This document shows, piece by piece, positions 1 through 8,056 of a DNA stretch of 64,000 nucleotides (position 1 is the first letter of the stretch; each line of letters starts with the position of its first letter). Made by a program: the position numbers and the translations under genes. Location of the stretch: assembly GCF_030813595.1 (NCBI RefSeq), contig NZ_JAUSUH010000007.1:124001-188000 (forward strand). The letters run 5' to 3'. The notes below the pieces were generated by a model. It was not told the origin of the DNA. It saw nothing but the letters and a program-made list of their open reading frames with translations, and ran no database searches. This stretch comes from Ancylobacter vacuolatus (GTDB lineage Bacteria; Pseudomonadota; Alphaproteobacteria; Rhizobiales; Xanthobacteraceae).

Positions 1-63
1 CACATTTGCTGCGATGGGTCCTCCGACGGCGACGCCATGCGGTGCCGAAAAAGGGAGGACGCC

Positions 64-1116
64 ATGAAGGCGCAGGTGCTGAAAAACTACGACACGAGTC
101 TCTCCGGCGACATCTGGGTGGCGGAAGAGAACGTGCCCGACCCCAAGATCGTGAAATCTACCGATGTCATCGTCCGCATCGGCGGCGCCGGCGTCTGCCG
201 TACTGATCTTCACATCATCGAGGGGGTATGGAAGCCGCATATGGATCCTACCGGCGACCAGCTTCTGCCGCTCATCATGGGCCATGAGAATGCCGGCTGG
301 ATCGAGGAGGTCGGCAAGGAGGTCGAGGGCCTGAAGAAGGGCGATCCGGTAATCGTCCACCCGAAGATCACCGGCGGCACCTGCCTCGCCTGCCGTCGCG
401 GCTTCGACATGCATGGGCCGGGCAGCTTTCCCGGCCTCGACTGCAATGGCGGCTACGCCGAATTCATCTGCACGTCGGAGCGCAACATCGTCCCGCTGCC
501 GCGCTCACTTACGCCGAAGGAAGTGGCGCCCTACGCCGATGCGGGACTTACCGCCTATCGCGCGGTGAAGAAGGCCACAAGGCACCTGCTGCCCGGTCAG
601 AGCTGCGTCGTCATCGGTGCTGGCGGCCTGGGTCATATCGGCATCCAGTGCCTCAAGGCCATGTGCGCCGCCGATGTGATCGTCGTCGACAAATCGGATG
701 CCTCGCTGGCGCTGGCGACCAAGAGCGGCGCCGACCAGATCGTGAAGGCCGACGGCAACGAGGTCGAGGCCGTGCTGGCGCTGACCGGCGGCGCCGGCGC
801 GGAGGCGGTGATCGACTTCGTCGGCGAGAAAGGCACCACCGCCAAGGGGTTGGCCATGACCCGCCCCATGGGTAGCTACTATATTGTCGGCTATGGCGAG
901 GACATCAAGATCCCGGCGGTCGACCTCATCATCTCCGAACGCAACATCATCGGCAATCTGGTCGGCACCTGGGCCGAACTGACCGAGCTGATGGCGCTGG
1001 CCGATCGCGGGCTGGTTGAACTGGCGACGGCGGAATACCGGCTCGCCGACGCCAACCAGGCGCTGCATGACCTCAATGCCGGCAAGATCCATGGCCGGGC
1101 GGTGCTGGTGCCCTGA
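64..1116 (+). CDS. Zinc-type NAD(P)-dependent alcohol dehydrogenase (MDR family)
   Basis: A 350-residue medium-chain dehydrogenase, expected to oxidise a primary or secondary alcohol to the aldehyde or ketone. Visible features are the catalytic-zinc region (GVCRTDLH with Cys45, and GHE with His74), a Rossmann dinucleotide loop GAGGLGHIG near residue 205, and a partial structural-zinc lobe with Cys107, Cys110 and Cys127. The third cysteine of the usual CxxCxxC is replaced by Phe113, so the structural zinc may be altered or absent. The ATG at 64 is chosen because GGGAGG lies just upstream; an in-frame ATG at 37 lacks this. A 6-bp inverted repeat (1112-1131) overlaps the stop. It lies directly before the monooxygenase promoter, so it probably oxidises the alcohol made by that enzyme. 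Substrate is inferred from context only. Confidence 0.9.
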   Translation: MKAQVLKNYDTSLSGDIWVAEENVPDPKIVKSTDVIVRIGGAGVCRTDLHIIEGVWKPHMDPTGDQLLPLIMGHENAGWIEEVGKEVEGLKKGDPVIVHPKITGGTCLACRRGFDMHGPGSFPGLDCNGGYAEFICTSERNIVPLPRSLTPKEVAPYADAGLTAYRAVKKATRHLLPGQSCVVIGAGGLGHIGIQCLKAMCAADVIVVDKSDASLALATKSGADQIVKADGNEVEAVLALTGGAGAEAVIDFVGEKGTTAKGLAMTRPMGSYYIVGYGEDIKIPAVDLIISERNIIGNLVGTWAELTELMALADRGLVELATAEYRLADANQALHDLNAGKIHGRAVLVP

Positions 1117-1156
1117 CACGACGCGGTCAGGCATCATGTATTCCAGAGCATAGAAC

Positions 1157-1219
1157 GGTGCAGCGCAACATAGCCGTCGAGTACGTAAGCAACGATTACT
1201 ATTACTTCGGCGCTGCACC
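1157..1219. promoter_or_regulatory. Long-spaced inverted repeat, candidate enhancer site for the sigma-54 activator
   Basis: GGTGCAGCGC (1157-1166) and its exact reverse complement GCGCTGCACC (1210-1219) flank a 43-nt spacer. The pair lies about 115-175 bp upstream of the -24 element, the usual distance for sigma-54 activator sites. Three GAAAC elements follow at 1233 (in the palindrome GAAACAGTTTC, 1233-1243), 1282 and 1311. TTCGCAAAA also occurs twice (1223 and 1254). Which of these the activator binds cannot be decided from sequence. Confidence 0.4.
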
Positions 1220-1331
1220 ATTTTCGCAAAATGAAACAGTTTCTGTCGCGCGATTCGCAAAACAATTCACTGCCGTGATGTGAAACGTGCTCTGCCTGCG
1301 TCAAGTCGTTGAAACACCTACTGCGACGACT

Positions 1332-1347
1332 TGGCACGGTGCTTGCT
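1332..1347 (+). promoter_or_regulatory. Sigma-54 (-24/-12) promoter of the monooxygenase operon
   Basis: TGGCAC (1332-1337), five bases, then TTGCT (1343-1347) match the sigma-54 consensus completely. The invariant GG (1333-1334) and GC (1345-1346) are exactly 10 bases apart. Transcription should start near 1358, giving a leader of about 320 nt before mimA. The RpoN-dependent activator encoded at 10595-12694 is the obvious partner. Confidence 0.9.
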
Positions 1348-1644
1348 ACATTACTATTAGAACAATGCTGACCTGCCTCACGGGGCAGGCCACAAAAAGA
1401 ACGAAGGGGAGAAGTCCGGGGAAGCTGCCGGCACGGCGATGAGCCGAGCCGGCGGGTCACGAGACGGTAAGGTCAGGACCGCCGTCCCGCACCCGTTACG
1501 CCAACAGCCGCATCCGGTGCCTTGTACCTTTGCCCAGACCTTCGACGCTCGCCGCATGTGCGACGGGCGAAGGGTTGCTCATGTCTGAAGCCCGGCCGGT
1601 CGGACAGCAAGCGCTGTGCCGCGCCCGGCGGGAGGAAATTGACC

Positions 1645-1680
1645 GTGGACTCCGCTCCAAGAGCAGGATGGCAAAAATGA
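1645..1680 (+). CDS. Putative 11-residue leader peptide coupled to mimA
   Basis: A GTG codon at 1645 sits nine bases after the strong ribosome-binding sequence GGAGG (1631-1635). It opens an 11-codon frame (VDSAPRAGWQK) whose TGA (1678-1680) overlaps the mimA ATG (1677) as ATGA. The best ribosome-binding site in the leader therefore serves this frame, not mimA directly, and mimA itself has only AGGA at 1665-1668. This would fit translational coupling. No conservation data are available, so it remains a proposal. Confidence 0.35.
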   Translation: MDSAPRAGWQK

Positions 1681-3347
1681 CAAGTACACTGACCCTTAAC
1701 AAGATCACCGCGCAGAAGGGAATCTCCGTCGCGGATGCCGCGAAGAAGATCGCCGATCTCGGGTGGAACCCCTCCTATGTGCAGGAGGCGATGACCTTCC
1801 CGACGGACTACAAGATCACCAAGGCGCCGAAAGATCCGATGAAGCAGGTGCTTCGGTCCTACTTCCCGATGCAGGAAGAAAAGGACAACCGGGTCTATGG
1901 CGCGCTCGACGCGGCCCTGCGCGGCGACATGTTCCGCAATGTCGAGCCGCGCTGGGTGGAATGGATGAAGCTGTTCCTGGCCATCATCCCCTTCCCGGAA
2001 ATCTCGGCGGCCCGCTCCATGGCCATGGTCGGCCGCCTGGCGCCCGGCGAGGATCTTCGTACCGGCTTCACCATGCAGATGGTCGACGAATTCCGCCACT
2101 CGACGATCCAGATGAACCTGAAGAAGTGGTACATGGAGAACTATATCGACCCGGCCGGGTTCGATATTACCGAGGAAGCCTTCGGCAAGTGCTACGCCAC
2201 CACGATCGGCCGCCAGTTCGGTGAAGGTTTCATCACCGGCGACGCCATCACCTCCGCCAATGTCTACTTGACCGTCGTGGCCGAAACCGCGTTCACCAAC
2301 ACGCTGTTCGTCGCCATGCCCTCCGAAGCCGCCCGCAATGGCGACTACGCCCTGCCGACCGTGTTCCTGTCGGTCCAGTCGGACGAGAGCCGGCATGTCG
2401 GCAACGGCCACTCCATGCTGATGTCGATGCTGAAGGAGCCGGAGAACCACCTGCTGCTGGAACGCGACATGCGCTACGCCTTCTGGCAGAACCACGCGAT
2501 CGTCGACGCCGCCATCGGCACCTTCATCGAATACGGCACCACCAACCGCGACAAGAACAAGGAATCCTACGCGGAGATGTGGCATCGCTGGATCTTCGAG
2601 GATTATTACCGCACCTACATGCTGCCGCTGGAGAAGTACGGCATCAAGATCCACCACGACGATGTTCAGACCGCGTGGAAGCGCATTACCGAAAAGAACT
2701 ATGTGCACAAGATCGCGCAGTTCTTCTCGGTCGGCTGGCCGGTGAATTTCTGGCGTATCGAGGCTCAGACCGACAAGGACTTCGAGTGGTTCGAGCACAA
2801 GTACCCGGGTTGGTATGCGCAGTTCGGCGAATACTGGAAGTGGTACGCCAAGCTGTCGCATCGCGGTCAGACCAACATGCTGTTCAACGCCGACACCGGC
2901 TATGTCTATCCGCACCGGTGCTGGAGCTCGATGGTGCCCTGCGTGGTGCGCGAGGACATCGTCACCGACATGATCGACGGCAAGCTGCACACCTTCGCCC
3001 ATGAGCTCGACCGCTGGACCGCGGTGGAAGCCTTCGCCAGCGAGTATCAGGGCCGTCCCACCCCGGCGATGGGTCGCTTCAGCGGCCGGCGCGAATGGGA
3101 GAGCTGCTACCACGACTGGGACCTGGCGGACGCCATCCAGGATCTCGGCTTCGTGCGCACCGACGGCAAGACCCTCGTGCCGCAGCCGCATCTGCGCTTC
3201 GAGGAGAAGGAGATGTGGACGCTTGACGATGTGCGCGGGCACACCATCAAGAGCCCGCTGATCACGCTGCGGGAGATGAGCCCCGAGCAGCGCGAGACGC
3301 ACCTCGCCGCCTACCGTGCCGGCTTCACCATCAATCCCTGCAACTGA
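1677..3347 (+). CDS. mimA: Propane/acetone-type soluble di-iron monooxygenase, hydroxylase large (alpha) subunit
   Basis: A 556-residue catalytic subunit that activates O2 at a carboxylate-bridged di-iron centre to hydroxylate a small hydrocarbon, ketone or phenol. The six expected ligands are visible: Glu108 (FPEIS), Glu138 and His141 (DEFRH), Glu203 (AETAF), and Glu237 and His240 (DESRH). Length and sequence closely match mycobacterial MimA/PrmA as I know them. The start at 1677 is chosen because AGGA lies eight bases upstream and the leader frame stops on it; an in-frame ATG at 1668 is the alternative. It is first in the operon after the sigma-54 promoter and is followed by a strong hairpin. 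The true substrate (propane, acetone, phenol or another) cannot be read from sequence. Confidence 0.95.
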   Translation: MTSTLTLNKITAQKGISVADAAKKIADLGWNPSYVQEAMTFPTDYKITKAPKDPMKQVLRSYFPMQEEKDNRVYGALDAALRGDMFRNVEPRWVEWMKLFLAIIPFPEISAARSMAMVGRLAPGEDLRTGFTMQMVDEFRHSTIQMNLKKWYMENYIDPAGFDITEEAFGKCYATTIGRQFGEGFITGDAITSANVYLTVVAETAFTNTLFVAMPSEAARNGDYALPTVFLSVQSDESRHVGNGHSMLMSMLKEPENHLLLERDMRYAFWQNHAIVDAAIGTFIEYGTTNRDKNKESYAEMWHRWIFEDYYRTYMLPLEKYGIKIHHDDVQTAWKRITEKNYVHKIAQFFSVGWPVNFWRIEAQTDKDFEWFEHKYPGWYAQFGEYWKWYAKLSHRGQTNMLFNADTGYVYPHRCWSSMVPCVVREDIVTDMIDGKLHTFAHELDRWTAVEAFASEYQGRPTPAMGRFSGRREWESCYHDWDLADAIQDLGFVRTDGKTLVPQPHLRFEEKEMWTLDDVRGHTIKSPLITLREMSPEQRETHLAAYRAGFTINPCN

Positions 3348-3353
3348 ACGTCG

Positions 3354-3380
3354 TGCGGGACCGGCCTTGCCGGTCCCGCA
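3354..3380 (+). other. Intercistronic hairpin after mimA
   Basis: A perfect 12-bp stem (3354-3365 with 3369-3380) with loop CTT begins seven bases after the mimA stop. No T-run follows, so it is more likely an mRNA-stabilising or processing element than a full terminator. It could raise mimA product over the reductase. Confidence 0.6.
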
Positions 3381-3420
3381 TCGACCAAGGTGCTCCAGAA
3401 CCTAACGGGGAGGTCGCACG

Positions 3421-4482
3421 ATGGGCGACGTCTATACCGTCCGCTTGAATCCGGTCGGCGTCGAATTCGAGGTCGAAGAGGGTGAAACGGTCCTCGACGC
3501 AGCCTTCCGGCAAGGCATCGCCCTGCCGCATGGTTGCAAGGAAGGCCGGTGCGCGGCCTGCAAATGCGTGTTGAACGAGGGCGAGGTCGAGCTCAAGCCC
3601 TACTCCACCTTCGCACTGAACGAGATGGAGCGGGACCAGAACCACATCCTGCTGTGCCGGACCCTGGCCTATTCGGACATCGAGGTCGACCTTCTCAACT
3701 TCGACGAAGAAATCCTCTCGAAATCGATACCCGTGCGGAGCTTCAACGCAAAAGTGGCGCGGGTGGTCGAACTGACCCACGACATAAGGCGCCTGGAGAT
3801 CGTGCTCGATCAGCCTCTCAAATTCTGGGCGGGCCAATATGTCGACATCACGCTCCCGGGGCCAGAGGCGATTACGCGCTCGTTTTCCATGGCAAATACG
3901 CCGGTCGAGGGCAAAGAACTCGCCTTCATCATCAAGAAATACCCCAACGGCAAATTCTCCTCCTGCCTCGACGGAGGGCTCCGCCCCGGAACCGAGATCT
4001 CCCTGCGCGGCCCCTTCGGCACCTGCTTCCGACGGGAAGACAAGGGAGGAGCCCTGATCCTGGTCGGTGGCGGCTCCGGCATGTCGCCGCTGTGGTCCAT
4101 CCTGCACGACCATCTAGAAAGTGGAGAGGATCGAGAGATCCACTTCTTCTACGGTGCCCGCACCGCCAAGGATCTGTTCTATCTCGACGACTTTGCCCGG
4201 CTGGCGGCGGAAAACCCCCGCTTCCACTTCATCCCCGCGCTTTCGGGCGCGAGCGAGGAAGACGGCTGGACCGGCGAGCGCGGCTTCATCCATGAAGTGC
4301 TGAACGCCCATCTGCGCCGGCTGGATTTCGGCGAGGACGTCGACGTCTATGCCTGCGGCCCGGAGCCGATGATCGAGGCCCTCGTGCCCATCTTGCAGAT
4401 GAACGACGTGCCGACCGAGCGGATCTTCTTCGACAAGTTCACGCCGGCCTCAAGCACCGCCGAGCAGCTGGCGCACGCCTGA
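3421..4482 (+). CDS. mimB: Monooxygenase reductase component (2Fe-2S ferredoxin/FAD/NADH)
   Basis: A 353-residue electron-transfer protein passing electrons from NAD(P)H through FAD and a [2Fe-2S] cluster to the hydroxylase. The N-terminal ferredoxin domain shows the plant-type ligands Cys39, Cys44, Cys47 and Cys79. A flavin-binding RSFSMANTP motif follows near residue 160, then the nucleotide-binding GGGSGMSP and the C-terminal YACGPEPM typical of this reductase family. The start is preceded by GGGGAGGTC. It lies third from the promoter side, between the two hydroxylase genes, the order A-reductase-C-D known from Mim/Prm clusters. Confidence 0.94.
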   Translation: MGDVYTVRLNPVGVEFEVEEGETVLDAAFRQGIALPHGCKEGRCAACKCVLNEGEVELKPYSTFALNEMERDQNHILLCRTLAYSDIEVDLLNFDEEILSKSIPVRSFNAKVARVVELTHDIRRLEIVLDQPLKFWAGQYVDITLPGPEAITRSFSMANTPVEGKELAFIIKKYPNGKFSSCLDGGLRPGTEISLRGPFGTCFRREDKGGALILVGGGSGMSPLWSILHDHLESGEDREIHFFYGARTAKDLFYLDDFARLAAENPRFHFIPALSGASEEDGWTGERGFIHEVLNAHLRRLDFGEDVDVYACGPEPMIEALVPILQMNDVPTERIFFDKFTPASSTAEQLAHA

Positions 4483-4533
4483 GCGCCACCACCATAAGCC
4501 TTCGCCAGACAAATATAATTTGGGAGAAACACC

Positions 4534-5604
4534 ATGACAGCCACGCAAACGGCGCCGGTCAAGTCGGGGGCGGCCGGATCGGCCGTCTTCGCCGATTCCG
4601 ACAGCCGGAAGTACCGCTACTTCGAACCGCGCGGCAAGCGCGCGACCCATTACGAGGACGTCACCGTCGACGTCCAGCCCGATCCCGAGCGCTATCTGCT
4701 ACAGGACTGGATCATCTCGTTCCCGAACGGACGCGGCGCCTACTCCAAGGACAACACCGCCGCGCTCAGCTCGAACTGGCACCTGTTCCGCGCGCCGGAC
4801 CAGGAGTGGGAGCGCACCCACTACCAGCGCCAGTCCAAGATCGAGGCGATGGTGCAGGCCGTCATCGCCAATGGCCGCAAGTCGGGCGCGCCGCTGCACT
4901 TCGACAAGGCGTGGGTCCGGGTGCTGCAGAACCATCTTGGCGCGTGGAAGCACGCCGAATTCGGCCTCGGCACGTCGCTGATGCAGGCGCAGCGCTACGG
5001 CTATACCCAAATGATCAACAATGCGACGCTGACCAACTCGTCGTACAAGCTGCGCCTCGCCCAGGACATCACGCTGTATCTTGCCGAAATTGGCATGGAC
5101 ATCGGCAATTTCGACGACGAGGCGGGCAAGCGCACCTGGCTTGAAGACGGCATCTGGCAGGGCACGCGCGAGGCGGTCGAGTCCATCATGGGCTCGGAGG
5201 ATTATCTCGAGCAGTACTTCGCCATCAACATCGTCTTCGAGCCGATGGTGGGCGAACTGTTCCGTTCGGGCTTCCTCATGCAGGTGGCTTCCCCGAATGG
5301 CGACTTCATCACCCCGCCGGTGATCTCGGCGGCGGAGGCGGATTACGAGCGCAACCTCGCCAATGCGATCGATCTGTTCCACCTGCTGGCGCATGATCCC
5401 GAGCACGGCGCGCACAATAAGCGCCTGTTCCAGGCCTGGCTGCACAAGCATGTCGCCCTGGCCAACAAGGCGGCGGCGGGCCTGCAGCCGATCTGGTCGC
5501 AGCCGCACTCCAAGCCTGTCCAGTATTCCGACGCACGCGCGCAGTCGGTCGAGCGCATCGGGAAGATCCTGGGCGAGCTCGGCCTCGACCTTCCCAAGGA
5601 GTGA
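4534..5604 (+). CDS. mimC: Soluble di-iron monooxygenase, hydroxylase small (beta) subunit
   Basis: A 356-residue ferritin-like helical subunit that pairs with MimA to form the hydroxylase core. It is non-catalytic in this family and carries no iron-ligand motifs. Recognised by overall similarity to the PrmC/MimC group, including the N-terminal KYRYFEPRGKRATHYED segment and the HKHVALANKAA helix near the C-terminus. GGGAGA lies eight bases before the ATG. The gene is 51 bp after mimB, and mimD begins six bases after its stop. Confidence 0.92.
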   Translation: MTATQTAPVKSGAAGSAVFADSDSRKYRYFEPRGKRATHYEDVTVDVQPDPERYLLQDWIISFPNGRGAYSKDNTAALSSNWHLFRAPDQEWERTHYQRQSKIEAMVQAVIANGRKSGAPLHFDKAWVRVLQNHLGAWKHAEFGLGTSLMQAQRYGYTQMINNATLTNSSYKLRLAQDITLYLAEIGMDIGNFDDEAGKRTWLEDGIWQGTREAVESIMGSEDYLEQYFAINIVFEPMVGELFRSGFLMQVASPNGDFITPPVISAAEADYERNLANAIDLFHLLAHDPEHGAHNKRLFQAWLHKHVALANKAAAGLQPIWSQPHSKPVQYSDARAQSVERIGKILGELGLDLPKE

Positions 5605-5609
5605 CGCCC

Positions 5610-5981
5610 ATGTCCACCATGTCTCGCTCGGCCACCAATCAGAACATCTTCCAGAAGATGGGCGATCTCGTCTTCGATCAGACGATCTCGCACCAGTGCG
5701 GCGTCACCATGAATGATAGCGTCGAGGCGCGTGCCATCGCCGAGTTCATGGGCCAGAAGCCGAATGTCACCATCACCTACCAGCCGGCGCTGATCCGCAT
5801 CGATGGCGAAGGCAAGCTCATCTTCAAGATGGACGAGATCAGCGAAATCCTCGGCAAGGAAATGAATGCCGAGATATTCGAGGTCAACACGTCCACGCAC
5901 TACGGGCGCATGATCCGCGTCGACGATAACACCGTGACGCTGTTCGGCGACATGGACGAAATCCGCCAATACATCGAGTGA
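5610..5981 (+). CDS. mimD: Monooxygenase coupling/effector protein (MmoB/DmpM family)
   Basis: A 123-residue cofactor-free regulatory protein that binds the hydroxylase and is needed for efficient turnover. The family core CGVTMNDSVEARAIAEFM is clear near residues 30-47, followed by the beta-strand segment ending GDMDEIRQYIE. The ATG at 5610 is chosen because AAGGAG (5596-5601) is spaced eight bases before it. A GTG at 5601 is in frame but overlaps the ribosome-binding site. Immediately follows mimC. Confidence 0.92.
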   Translation: MSTMSRSATNQNIFQKMGDLVFDQTISHQCGVTMNDSVEARAIAEFMGQKPNVTITYQPALIRIDGEGKLIFKMDEISEILGKEMNAEIFEVNTSTHYGRMIRVDDNTVTLFGDMDEIRQYIE

Positions 5982-5991
5982 GTTCCGCACA

Positions 5992-6024
5992 CCGCCCCGG
6001 GGAAGGCTGCCTTGCCCGGGGCGG
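5992..6024 (+). other. Intercistronic hairpin after mimD
   Basis: A long GC-rich hairpin with outer stem 5992-6001/6015-6024 (10 bp), one G-G mismatch, inner stem AAGG/CCTT and loop CTG. It starts ten bases after mimD and is not followed by a T-run. It separates the four enzyme genes from the accessory genes and may attenuate or protect the upstream mRNA. Confidence 0.6.
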
Positions 6025-6090
6025 CACGCCTGCCGCCATCAAAAGCGACGCCACGCGCTTACAGAATTCGTCAAAATGGGGAGAGGGTTC

Positions 6091-7113
6091 ATGTTCAGGA
6101 CGCCGGACGGTGAAGAGATCTTCATCATCGATGGTCACACGCATTTCTGGGACGGCAGCCCGGAAAACCAGGCCAACATCCATGGCAAGCAGTTCATCGA
6201 CTGTTTCTACGCCTACCACACCGCCCTGAGCCCCAAGGATCAGCTGTGGAGCAAGGAGCAGTTCGAAAAATACAGCGCCGACAAGATGCACCATGATCTG
6301 TTCGTCGACGGTCCTGACGACATGGCGATCGTGCAGTCCACCTATCTCAGCGAGTTCTACAAGAACGGCTTCAACACCATCGAGCGCAATCTCGACATGG
6401 CGAAGGCCTACCCGGACCGCTACATCGTCAACGGCGCCTTCGACCCGCGCGATGGCGAAAAGGCGATCGAATACATCCACTTCATGAAGGAAAACTACAA
6501 TATCAAGGGCGTAAAGCTCTACACGGCGGAGTGGAAGGGTGACTCACGGGGCTGGAAGCTCACCGACCCCAGCGCCTATCGCTGCCTGGAGCTGTGCCAG
6601 AAGCTCGGCATCACCAATGTCCATGTCCACAAGGGACCGACCATCATCCCGCTCGACAAGGATGCGTTCGACGTCCACGACGTCGACCATGCGGCGACCG
6701 ATTTCCAGGGCTTGAACTTCATCATCGAGCATTGCGGCCTGCCCCGGCTGGATGATTTCTGCTGGATCGCGGTGCAGGAGACCAATGTCTATGGCGGCCT
6801 CGCCGTGGCGCTGCCCTTCATCCATTCCCGCCCGCGCTACTTCGCCGAAGTCATCAGCGAACTGCTGTTCTGGGTCGGTGAGGACAAGATCCTGTTCGGC
6901 AGCGACTATGCGATCTGGACGCCGCGCTGGCTGGTGGAGAAGTTCTGGAACTTCGAGATTCCGGAAGACATCAAGCAGGAGCATGGCGTCGACCTCACTC
7001 GCGAGGCCAAGCGCAAGATCCTCGGCCTCAACGCCGCCCGGCTCTACAATGTCGATGTCGAGGCGCAGAAGGCGAGGCTGAAGGATGCCTCGCTGGCGGT
7101 CGCGGCGGAGTAG
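6091..7113 (+). CDS. Amidohydrolase-2 family metal-dependent hydrolase of the monooxygenase cluster
   Basis: A 340-residue TIM-barrel hydrolase of the amidohydrolase-2 family. The N-terminal metal-binding HTH of DGHTHFW, a central VHVHKGP segment, FIIEHCG, and the C-terminal metal-ligand region FGSDYAIWTP fit the family. Homologues sit in mycobacterial Mim/Prm clusters, but I know of no established reaction there. It could act on a ring-cleavage or carboxylated intermediate, or assist assembly. The ATG at 6091 is preferred because GGGGAGAGGG ends just upstream; an in-frame ATG at 6076 lacks a ribosome-binding site. Confidence 0.85.
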   Translation: MFRTPDGEEIFIIDGHTHFWDGSPENQANIHGKQFIDCFYAYHTALSPKDQLWSKEQFEKYSADKMHHDLFVDGPDDMAIVQSTYLSEFYKNGFNTIERNLDMAKAYPDRYIVNGAFDPRDGEKAIEYIHFMKENYNIKGVKLYTAEWKGDSRGWKLTDPSAYRCLELCQKLGITNVHVHKGPTIIPLDKDAFDVHDVDHAATDFQGLNFIIEHCGLPRLDDFCWIAVQETNVYGGLAVALPFIHSRPRYFAEVISELLFWVGEDKILFGSDYAIWTPRWLVEKFWNFEIPEDIKQEHGVDLTREAKRKILGLNAARLYNVDVEAQKARLKDASLAVAAE

Positions 7114-7117
7114 GCCG

Positions 7118-7990
7118 ATGCGCCGCCCCGCCAGCACGCAGATCGGCGGCGATGCGCGCATCGCCGCCGTGTGGAACCAGCTCGCTGGCGTCATGGACCC
7201 GGAGCTGGACGAGTCGATCGTCGATCTCGGCTTCGTCGAAGACATTGCGATCGGCGCCGATGGTCGCGTGGACGTCGCCTTTCGCCTGCCGACCTACTGG
7301 TGCTCGCCCAACTTCGCCTTCCTGATGGCGGACGATATCGGCCGGGCGGTGCGGGAGCTGCCCTGGGCGCGGGAGGTTCATCCCCGGCTCGAAGACCACA
7401 TGTTCTCGCAGGAGGTCAATCGCGGCACCCATCTCGGCCTCTCCTTCGCCGAGACGTTCCGCGATCTGGAGGTCAGCGACACGCTGGAGAGCCTGCGCGA
7501 GACCTTCCTGCGCAAGGCGTTCCAGCGCCGGCAGGAAGCGGTCATTCTCGGCCTCAGGCGTGCCGGTTGGTCGGATGCGGCCCTCGTGACCACGGATCTC
7601 GCGACACTGGACCGCGCCGTCATCACCGATCCCGAGGGCCTGCGCCAGAAGCCGCGCTACCGCGAGATCCTGCTGGCACGCGGCCTTGCCGCCCGGCCGT
7701 CCGACCTCGCCTTCGTCACCCTCGACGGCGCGGCCATACCGGCCGACGGCCTGGCTCTGCACCTGCGCGGGCTGCGGGCGATCCGCATCAATATGGAAGC
7801 CAATGGCGCGCTGTGCCGGGGGCTTCTCGATGCCCGCTACGACGAGGGGCCACGCGCGGCGGCGGCCATGCCTTCCGGGCATGCCTGCGGCAGCGCCGGA
7901 GCGTCCATCGGCTGCTGCGGCAGCTGCGCCCTTCATGCCGGGGGTGCCGTACCGGCTGCGAGAGATGCCGGCACACCGCTCTCCCTGTGA
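7118..7990 (+). CDS. MIP18/DUF59-type iron-sulfur assembly protein with Cys-rich tail
   Basis: A 290-residue protein. Its first ~100 residues match the MIP18/SufT (DUF59) fold, with the hallmark MDPELDESIVDLGFVEDI and a TYWCSPNF loop bearing the conserved cysteine. The rest is family-specific. The C-terminus carries a compact cysteine cluster (CGSAGASIGCCGSC) that could bind metal. The ATG at 7118 follows GGCGGAG. The start is four bases after the amidohydrolase stop, so the two are coupled. Role inferred: loading iron or Fe-S centres into the hydroxylase or reductase. Confidence 0.75.
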   Translation: MRRPASTQIGGDARIAAVWNQLAGVMDPELDESIVDLGFVEDIAIGADGRVDVAFRLPTYWCSPNFAFLMADDIGRAVRELPWAREVHPRLEDHMFSQEVNRGTHLGLSFAETFRDLEVSDTLESLRETFLRKAFQRRQEAVILGLRRAGWSDAALVTTDLATLDRAVITDPEGLRQKPRYREILLARGLAARPSDLAFVTLDGAAIPADGLALHLRGLRAIRINMEANGALCRGLLDARYDEGPRAAAAMPSGHACGSAGASIGCCGSCALHAGGAVPAARDAGTPLSL

Positions 7991-8056
7991 ACGGGGCGGC
8001 CACGCTCCGTTCCGACGTCGATCCGAACAACGACACAAAAGAACGAGGAAACAGCC

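Noticed and set aside
1439..1588. Forty-nine-codon frame in the mimA leader
   Set aside because: No ribosome-binding site at proper distance and no recognisable composition; more likely chance in GC-rich DNA.
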